Positions 57,001 to 64,000 of a DNA stretch of 64,000 bases are shown piece after piece. The position numbers were made by a program, and so were the translations under genes. The stretch is from Tomocerus qinae (lineage: Eukaryota; Arthropoda; Collembola; Entomobryomorpha; Tomoceridae): positions 23,498,001 to 23,562,000 of the forward strand of contig CM034546.1 of NCBI GenBank assembly GCA_020055645.1, read 5' to 3'. The notes under the pieces are model-generated. The model was not told where the DNA came from and searched no databases. It saw nothing but the letters and a program-made list of their open reading frames with translations. Position 1 is the stretch's first letter, and every line of letters starts with the position of its first letter.

Positions 57001-59440
57001 AAACAGTAAGAACAAAGTGCTGGACAGTTGGGAAAAACTCAAGAATGCTTTCATCGAGAAAAGATGCCAACTACAGACACTTGAAAAATTCACTAGAGAT
57101 GCTAAAGAAATCAAAAACTGGTTGGGGGAAAAGCGTAAACAATATGTCACCATACAATCTTCCAAGGTATAAATTATAATTCGTTATGTTGGTTGTAGGT
57201 GCTACGATACCTAGGGGAATAAGATAATAAAAATTAAACATCACAATCAACGCAGGTAGATAATGGGAACAAACAGGAGCTCCAGGCGTTTCACGCAGAT
57301 TTGGCTGCCAAAATCGACAAGATTCAAGCGGTGTTGACCATGGGACAAGACTTGATTGAAAAGAGGCAGTGTGCAGGGAAAGAAAGGGACATCAAGACTT
57401 GTTTAGACTTAATCGGCAACCAATGTGAGATTCTGACCACCATTTCCCTCAAATTCAGGTGGGATGAAGTTGTAAATCTTAACATTGTTTTACTTAGTTG
57501 TAGTTGTAACTTACTGTGATTTGAACATGTTGATCATGTAAAATCCACAATAGTAAGACATTAGTCACTGTCATCGGTTTTACATTGCGACCACTTACAA
57601 TCAAACAAAATGTATTGCCTTGCTAGGACTCAATTTCATAACTTATATCGCATCCGTATGGACTACGACTCGACTTCGAGATATCTCCTGCATATTTATC
57701 CCCTTTACCTTTAATCGTTATCCATGAAGGAACTACAACTACACTTTATGTGATTTGAACTTTGGCAGTAAAAGTTTTCGACAGGAGTTAGCCAGTTGAA
57801 ATCATTTATTTGTTTACCAAATCAATATATATAAGCTGTATTGTGCTTTACTTTACCATTAGTATTCGGTCAATTCAAATGGGAAATTTTACAAAATTAA
57901 CTATTTGTCTATGCGGATAGAACTCTTTGACAGTCTTGTTTCACTCTTTCACACTGTGAGATGAATGAATCACTGCTGTGATGCAAAACACTAGGTTGGA
58001 TAGAGATATGTGCACAAATTGGATAAAATGATTTTGTTCACTGAAAAAAATGGTTTTATCCGTATAAAATTAATTTCATCCGGACAATATGATTATATCT
58101 AGTAGAGGAAATGGTTTTGTCCCAGTGGACAAAACCGATTTCATCCAGACAAAACGCAACCCTGCTTTTTTTAAATAGTTACATAACAGCAAATCTGAGA
58201 TATTTATTTAGACCAGGATCCTGCAGGAAGAGGTTGTTTATGAAAACGGTGCAGTGGTAACGATCGGAGGAGGATATTCCAGCACCATGTAGAAAATCCG
58301 CAAAAGTACAAAATTAAAACATTTCCCTCATTTGGTAAAGCTTTTTGTATTTATGCTAATTTGATATTCGAGAGAAAACGTTTAAGCTCATATAAAAAAA
58401 TATAGTTCACTCCTATCGTTTTAATGGATCTCTAAGTGGGCAACTGATATTTTTCTCATTAATGATTTCGTTGAAACAAACGTTGGCGAAATAATTCAAA
58501 CATTGCGGTAGTCAATATTGATTTATTTCAATTTTAATTTGATTTTGACAGTCAATAATATTAGATTTTATAAATAATTAATTCTATCTAAGATGTATAC
58601 TGTTCCCTTCACGCATACAAGGTATCTAATATTTTGCTCGATGTATTGTCCAACTGAATCTCTCATTTGTTAAAGGAATCTATTACTGGAAGAACTACAG
58701 CTAAAAACTAAAGAGAAAGTTGTCGATTTATACTCTGACTTCACCCTAGACACAGAATGGGTTGCCATTAGTAACTGCGAAGGTGATTTTTGGGACGGAG
58801 TTAGGTGAATGACATTTCTTATATTCTAATATTTTTTTGTTCATTAGTGAAGCAGGAAAGGCGTTATTTTAAATATATTTAGATTTAGCATCGACGGAGA
58901 TGAAGGACACCCACCAATCTACCTCAAAGGAGTGGGATTTGCAGGGAGACCTTCCCAACAAACCGAGAATATCATTATGAAAATCAAGGTACAGATAGGT
59001 CAATATGCCTGCATGCCACGTCGAGATCAACCAGATGGACCCTCTTTTAGTGAGATGGAAGTTAGATACACAGCAGAAGCTAAAAAAACTAAAATGATTG
59101 ATTTGGATAAATCGGTTAAGATTGTTCCCAACAAGGAATACAGATTGTTTTTCTGGCCAACTGCCGTAAGTAGAATTAATTGATTTGATTAGTTGAGAGT
59201 TTGGTTTAGTTCTTTAAATGTGTACTTTTAACGTCAAATCGTGTCATTATTTATGTGGAGTGGAAATTGTATCTAATGGGAATTTGGATAATATTGCAGG
59301 GTGGGGTAGCTGGGTGGAAACGTCGTAAGGAAGATATAGTCTTGTACGATGAAAGAGATGGACTAACTATACCAATTCGATTGATAATTTCCTACTCATA
59401 TGCTGTCTACTCTTTGAAGTTTTCTCTCTCGGAGGAATGA
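45083..59440 (+). CDS. Alpha-spectrin-repeat protein with triplicated exon block and novel C-terminus
   Basis: Twelve exons with consistent GT-AG borders and phases: A1 45083-45463, B1 46880-47222, C1 49295-49500, A2 50587-50964, B2 52589-52922, C2 54833-54999, A3 55596-55964, B3 56833-57166, C3 57256-57458, S1 58676-58804, S2 58883-59165, S3 59300-59440. A exons encode DYTDLIDWI..SSDELVSDVTGG...LLESHQKHR, B exons MDALIKKLEDFDKA... and QQFSRDADEVENWI, and C exons the FEAELAENDDKI...LI...CAG.E type. All are diagnostic of alpha-spectrin helical repeats, the actin-membrane scaffold. S1-S3 encode about 180 residues with YLKGVGFAGRPSQQTENII, MEVRYTAEAKKTKMIDL and PNKEYRLFFWP, a beta-rich domain, instead of spectrin EF hands. 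A3 contains an in-frame TGA at 55933-55935. Upstream exons are uncertain (see 44854). Confidence 0.82.
48155..48242. repeat. 26-bp tandem repeat, about 3.4 copies (intron)
   Basis: Unit GACCAACAATTAGGCGGTGT followed by ATATTT, in the intron between B1 and C1. It follows a GC-rich patch (47930-48120) of unknown nature. Confidence 0.9.
48404..48459. repeat. Short hairpin in intron
   Basis: GGCCTAGAAGCATAAACTG pairs with CAGTTTATGCTTCTTGGCC across an 18-bp loop. Probably the core of a small fold-back element. Confidence 0.75.
48531..48657. repeat. Fold-back element in intron
   Basis: Arms of about 47 bp: ATAATTGAGC ... TAGTTGCTACGAA at the left and TTCGTAGCAACT ... GCTCAATTGA at the right, imperfectly paired, with a 30-bp loop. 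Confidence 0.75.
48869..49180. mobile_element. Fold-back MITE-like element in intron
   Basis: GGACCGATTCCTACGAGGGA ... ATCACTCCTAAAAGACTT on the left is matched inverted by AAGTCTTTTAGGAGTGATTC ... CCTCGTAGGAGTCC on the right. A second inner pair CCTAAAGGATTCCTAAAA / TTTAGGAGTCCTTTAGG follows. About 310 bp, no ORF. Confidence 0.8.
50587..54999 (+). repeat. Spectrin exon block 2 (A2-B2-C2)
   Basis: Second triplet: A2 378 nt, B2 334 nt, C2 167 nt. It is the copy closest to canonical spectrin (GDYTELMDWIQSMM, LQLFYSDCQQAEEWMASR, MDALIKKLEDFDKASAVQEK, QFSRDADEVENWIARKLEQ). C2 lacks the first about ten codons seen in C1 and C3. The block spacing of about 5.5 kb from A1 to A2 includes unrelated intron sequence, so the introns have diverged far more than the exons. 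Confidence 0.85.
55596..57458 (+). repeat. Spectrin exon block 3 (A3-B3-C3)
   Basis: Third triplet with much shorter introns: A3 369 nt, B3 334 nt, C3 203 nt. For B3 only the acceptor at 56832 (TTTACAG/ATGG) gives the right phase; the nearer CTTTCAG/AGG would shift the frame. A3 has the TGA at 55933-55935. Confidence 0.85.
56436..56815. repeat. Minisatellite in intron between A3 and B3
   Basis: Unit CGAAATAACTATTACTTTCA plus CTTTCA (26 bp, about 7 copies) grading into a shorter unit ATGGAATAACTATTACTTTT (about 6 copies). Strand-asymmetric, AT-rich. Confidence 0.92.
57991..58164. mobile_element. Degraded copy of the CAGGGTTGCG hAT MITE
   Basis: In the intron between C3 and S1, in opposite orientation to the element at 8164-8347. 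The right end CGCAACCCTG is intact, the left end CTAGGTTGG is eroded, and the interior repeats GGTTTTATCC, ATTTCATCCGGACAA and CAGTGGACAAAACC are conserved. No target duplication is left. Confidence 0.75.
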
Positions 59441-59604
59441 AAAATGTTGAATCAATCAGATTGGCCATCAATTGAATGGAGTACGGTTATTGTTCACCAC
59501 CTTTCCGAAAATTGACCTAGAAAATATTCATTGTCAATGATGTACCAGGCTTTCATGTACATTAACTAATAAACGATAATAATAATAATAATTTTATTTA
59601 CGAT
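59441..59604. other. 3' flank of the spectrin-repeat gene
   Basis: Short 3' flank with AATAAA at about 59567-59572 (ACTAATAAACG), a plausible poly(A) signal 130 bp after the stop, followed by an AATAATAATAAT tract. Confidence 0.5.
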
Positions 59605-60591
59605 TAGTAGGGGAGACTGGGGATAGTGTACGAATGGGTATAGTGTACGAGGTTAAGAATTTTCATAGAATCCTTGACTTTTTATGGTCGGCAAAATTTT
59701 CAAAATTTGAAGTATGTTGTTCAAGACATGTTAACAAAAATTTATTAATTTCGGATTCATACTGGTTTTTGTAAAAATAAAATTAGCTTCCGTGAATACA
59801 AAAATACCGAAAAGTAAACTTTAGGGGCTCTACAAAATTTTGCACAGAGACCCTTTTAAACACAATTAAGCGGTACGAATTTTTTGACTCAGAGAATAGG
59901 TTCTCATTAATGATATCCAATGCTCTTTGGGACTATCATTTCGAAAGTATTTTTAAGAAAAATATTTAGATCGAAAAAATCATAATGGGGATAGTGTACG
60001 AGAAACAACATGGGTATAGTGTACGAACATTTGGATGACCACTTGCGGCTAATATCATTTATTTTTTAACCATACGTGATGTGCTAAGCATCACTGAATG
60101 CCCCCCATTAATTGCATAGGGTACATCTGCAAATATTTCTCCATTTACTCGGTGGTTGTTTATGGACAATAAAAAATGGATATGAAAATGCCTCATTTGA
60201 TGCATCGGGAAAAAATAAGTATAGAAAACCTAGGACTGTTACGATGATCCTGAATAAATAAAGATAACACCATCAGCATCCGTAAAAGCATCCTAAGAAA
60301 TGGAACCGCTAGATAATGGAAGAGAACATCGAATAATAATATTCGTACACTATCCCCAAGGTGTTCGTACACTATACCCAGTACTGGGTATAGTGTACGA
60401 AAAAAGTGACATCCACAAAATATATTTTGTTAGTTTTGGTAGTAATTAAAATTATATATAAAAATATAGAAACTCTGCCTAGATATGTAGACATTACATT
60501 CAAGTAATAAAATCAATTTATATACCTCAACCTGATTTTATTGAGCCGTCTAAACGAAAAGTTCGTACACTATCCCCAGTCTCCCCTACTA
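59605..60591. mobile_element. Non-autonomous TIR element, GGGGAGACTGGGGATAGTGT ends
   Basis: The left end TAGTAGGGGAGACTGGGGAT... and the right end ...ATCCCCAGTCTCCCCTACTA are inverted over about 30 bp, ending in TA on each side (likely TA target). The motif GGGATAGTGTACGA or GGGTATAGTGTACGA recurs inside at 59621, 59635, 59988 and 60010, and inverted at about 60345. It also forms a perfect 38-bp palindrome at 60364-60401 centred on CCCAGTACTGGG. No ORF of note. Confidence 0.88.
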
Positions 60592-61269
60592 CTATGATTT
60601 ACATAAATCATTAACTTTCAGTGGTTTTAACAGTTAATCAATAACCGTTCGAAGAGTTCGTCATATTTTCATCGTAAATCATTGTGAACTGAATAAACTA
60701 ATCATACTTTTGTGCTTAGGTATTATATTTCATAGAAAAAAAATGTTAAATGGTGACATAATAAATACTAATTAGCCGAACCAGTTTGTAACCGCAAAAT
60801 TAAATTGCCGTATATAACAAAATGCAAAGTATTGAGGGCGAACTACATTTTATATGAAAAGTGCTATATTCCTATTCGTTTCATATTAAAAATTAAACTG
60901 TAGAGCATTTTTTAAATCAAAATGAATCAAACGATAAGTGGTACAGGTCCAATATTGAGATATATATTCCTAGATATGATGAGAACATATTTAAACTTAA
61001 ACAAGAGTTGAGATTCAAGGGGTAAGATTTTTTAAATATTTTGGGGAGTTTTGAATCCTTGCTCTAAACTACCCGTTCGGAGTGGTATTCTATGTGTGTT
61101 AGCTATCCCTGGTTGATTTAAAAAGATAATGTGTGGCTAAAACGGCTAACTGGCAACAGACATAAAAATATGAAATTATTGACGGCTCAATGCAAGAATA
61201 AATAGTCGATACACTTGTGGCTTAACTCAACTTCAGTTACTAATTTGATTGGCAAAATAATATCAATCT
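60592..61269. other. No gene seen
   Basis: AT-rich sequence with no credible ORF, RNA gene or terminal repeats. Confidence 0.35.
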
Positions 61270-61871
61270 AATCAAAATTGGACTTTACAAAAGATAATGA
61301 ATCGAAAGGCAGAAAGAGCGGACCAGCCAGGTCAACCCCAACAATTTGAAAAGCTTTTGCTTCTTTTATCCTATCTTCCGGAAGGGGAGCATCAGGAACA
61401 CTAGGAGCCTTTGCCGAAAATCTTCAGAAACAATGAACGCATCTGCTCAAAAGTTTCTTGATCGTTCTCCGCCCTTGCCAAATTCAGTACTTTTCACGAA
61501 GTTGCCTGATTAAATATTGCACACCTGCATGCCGACCCTTCTGGTGTTGCTCTCGAATGAGCTGCTCAACAAACGGATGTTCACTAGGCAATAAAACTGG
61601 TGATTTAAATGCTGGGACATATTTTCGATTTGTTAATGTAGTCTTGATACAAAGTAGTCCTTCACCAGTCTTTTCCACCTTCACGCCACAAATCTCGGTT
61701 GCTTTGTCCTCGATCAATCTCTTCCATGGTCAGCTCTCCAGTCTCTTTATTCTTCTTACGTAACTTCGCCACAAAACGTAAAATCCAGGCGAAAACTCTC
61801 AAATTAGAAGAGAAACTAGAAAACCGTTTAACATACCAAGGTGCATCAGTGGAAATAACAGAGAGTACCAA
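61270..61871 (-). pseudogene. BEL/Pao retrotransposon pol fragment (RNase H end / integrase H2C2)
   Basis: Minus strand. The order RFSSFSSNLRVFAWILRFV, LPSEHPFVEQLIREQHQKGRH, AGVQYLIRQLREKY, WQGRRTIKKLLSRCVHC and FQIVGVDLAGPL is that of the BEL/Pao pol from the connection region into the H2C2 zinc-binding and early integrase core. Stop codons interrupt it (TGA in place of Trp after REKY, another after VHC), and there is a frame change near 61700. No LTRs were found nearby. It is a decayed fragment. Confidence 0.8.
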
Positions 61872-62854
61872 TTAAGTTGCCAACTCCTGGCTCAAGTTGC
61901 CAACAACTGGTAATAAAAATTATTAAGCTAAATAAATAAAAATCAGTATCTTACTAATAAATCAAAATATAATATAAATTAAAATCTTACTACCTAGCCA
62001 TTTGGAGTGGGGACTGTATATCTATTTACCATATACCTTCAATTTAATGGAATCATCATCGCCATATAATTATGCTGTGAAATCATTATATTGCGTTATT
62101 TTGTACTCTGTGTCAGACACCGCAAAAAATTTTACAATGTAGATTTTAATACCTCAACAAACATTAGGATTGATACCATGTATTCTCAAAATAAAATAGG
62201 ATGTAATATGAGTACAAAAATACATCGGGGTTACAAATTTGTTGTGTCTGTCCTCGGTGATTATTTCAAAACTAACAACATCTTTGATTTTGATTGTGCT
62301 TTGTGTTTGTAGTAGATATGCATGTTTTGTATTGTTTTTTGGGAACCAGTATCCAGTTTCTATACTCTTTTCACAAAAATATTTGGTTTTCAAAGAGTAT
62401 TTTATATGCGTTCTCTCAAGGGTGTTTTAAGAGAAGTGTGTGGATCTTATCTACTACTCAGTGAAATCGGTTGAACTCAAATTAATAAGCATTTCAGATT
62501 AAAATGCATAAATTTTTAAAATGAGCATGAAAGTTGAGTTTCTGAATATTATTTTTAAGGACATCGAAAATTAATTTTATCATTTTGAGTTTGAGTAAAG
62601 AAATACATTCAAGACGTATAACATAAATTTTTAGCTCGCCTGACGAGCTATATAGAATCGCACCGTCTGTCTATCCGCGTAATATGAAACTACACAACTC
62701 CGTCCCCAGGATAAATCGCGAAGGAATTGACGGAATTTGACCAAACTTGGCAAAAACGTCTCCTATGTGCTTGTGACGGTCCCTATTAAATTGTTGACTA
62801 AATATGTCTAACCGTTCGCAAATAACAGCCGAAAAATTTTTCCTATCAAATTAA
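61872..62854. other. No gene; dispersed-repeat fragment at 62630
   Basis: 62631-62760 has a hairpin TAGCTCG/CGAGCTA and a TCTGTCTATCCGCG segment akin to the CTGTCCGTCTGTCCG repeats at 39640 and 45585. The remaining open frames (62091-62430) are chance. Confidence 0.4.
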
Positions 62855-64000
62855 TACGGGATCTGGAAAAATCTATCGGAACACTTGTGAAAAAAAATTT
62901 TGGGGTGTTTAAGCAGTAGAAATTAAATGTCTTTGAAAATGTTGTTGATTGATGGACTGAAAGAAATTCCTATTAAAACAACTCTTGCTATGGATTAAAA
63001 CTTCTTCGCCACGAACAATAAGCGAAGTTTATAATGTGTAAAAATAAATTTTCAATTCATTCTTTTCATTTCATAACAAAATTTCAAAACAAACATCATA
63101 TTACTATTCCATGTTTAAGGATTTATATAATCCATAACGAGGACTAAACTTTCTTCCTACAACCTATACAGAACATTATTGCACGAGCTTTAGGTTTTTA
63201 CCTTTCTTGATTTCAATATCGAGTAATAAAATCAAATATCTTAATACACAAAAGAGGAAGGACGCTATAGACTATTATTCCAACGAAGAGAAGGCTTTGA
63301 CATACTACAGCTATGATTATTAACTAGTTGAAATAAGGTAGAAGGTTATCATTTAGTTTCATCTGATGTATGTTATGCTATAGAATCGGAAAGATTCCAA
63401 GAAAAGATATAAGGCAGGTCGCTCTGAGAACATTAAATAGAAAGTGTTGTAAATTATTGCTGTGTATGTAGATGTTATAATGTTGACTTCATTAGTGTTT
63501 CACAGATAAAAGCGTCTTAATCAAAGTTGATTTTATACAGAACAAATATATTATTACACAACGCGATAACTTCATTTTAATCATAGGATTATTTTAATTA
63601 TCATACTTCAATTTTACTTTATTTTTAATCAGGTATCTCACACATACAAGGCAGGCATGCCTTAGAACAATCCGAGGTTTAACAGATAATATAGTTGATA
63701 ATACTCGTTTAATATTAATTAATAATGTATTTGTTCCAAATCATTACAACAAACTGTTTACACACAACCCAGTTATTCATTTATAAAATATTATACCAGC
63801 TACTTAAATATGGCAATATTTTAACTATTATTTTAATTAACAATGCATCTACCAACGCTGCAATAGTGGAATCAAAATAACAATGACATTTATCAACCAT
63901 AAACACATTAAACTTGGATCTATAGCTATAAATGAACAGTCACATGCGAAGTGAAAGCAAACATACTAAATTATGTAACTACTATAGCCATGTACTTAAC
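62855..64000. repeat. Third copy of the unit A/B tail, running off the window
   Basis: From GATCTGGAAAAATCTATCGG onward it is collinear with 18465-18748 (unit A) and 26990-28170 (unit B). It includes TTGTTGATTGATGGACTGAA, GATTTATATAATCCATAACG and GCAGGCATGCCTTAGAACAA. It extends to the last base, so its end is not visible. Confidence 0.9.

Overview
This is eukaryotic (animal) genomic DNA: AT-rich, intron-bearing, full of transposon debris, with two nuclear tRNA genes. Spliced genes with short GT-AG introns, bestrophin, spectrin-type repeats, chemoreceptor and M12B metalloprotease relics, and BEL/Pao, hAT, pogo-like and Penelope-like elements point to an invertebrate, most likely an arthropod. 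A springtail-like hexapod is my guess; the species cannot be settled from the sequence.

Layout. 1-1470 is the 3' part of a bestrophin chloride-channel gene (+). A tRNA-Ser(GCT) follows at 2552. 3545-6220 (-) is a nine-exon gene for a secreted Cys-containing protein that I cannot name with confidence. 7122-8149 and 10042-10920 (-) are two decayed paralogues of a glycine-zipper plus J-domain protein, with a hAT MITE just upstream of the first. 11330-13000 is repeat-rich, with a MITE nested in a larger TIR element. A tRNA-Glu(TTC) with a 26-nt intron lies at 14003. 14787-27265 is a tandem segmental duplication (units A and B), each unit carrying one small secreted Cys-rich EF-hand gene (-). Later insertions distinguish the units: a hAT MITE in A; a 4.6-kb Penelope-like element (PLE) and another hAT MITE in B. 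A third partial copy of the tail of unit B runs off the window end (62855-64000).

28364-30820 is a TTAA-flanked TIR element whose interior is a 40-bp satellite array with a higher-order repeat. 31050-32975 (-) holds two broken genes: a chemoreceptor-like relic and an M12B metalloprotease relic. 33000-41400 is mostly featureless sequence with fold-back elements and a 130-bp tandem repeat. 41891-43446 (+) is the large terminal exon of an eIF2alpha-kinase-like protein kinase with an unusual helical tail. 44142-44779 is an internally deleted pogo/Tigger element.

45083-59440 (+) is the most striking host gene. Three tandem copies of the same three-exon block (A-B-C), each clearly derived from alpha-spectrin repeats, are joined in phase and then spliced to three exons for a C-terminal domain that is not the spectrin EF-hand tail. 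The third A exon has an in-frame TGA where its sister exons have Cys, but every A exon is a multiple of three with matching phases, so skipping it keeps the frame. The 3' flank has a MITE with TIRs of the GGGGAGACTGGGG type and a BEL/Pao pol relic (-).

The best candidate for something undescribed is the PLE at 20087-24690. It has two ORFs, no recognisable GIY-YIG endonuclease after the RT, 1.15-kb inverted arms each with a hammerhead-ribozyme-like core, and identical 115-bp direct repeats at its borders. All exon models were built by hand from splice sites and phase; no database search was possible.
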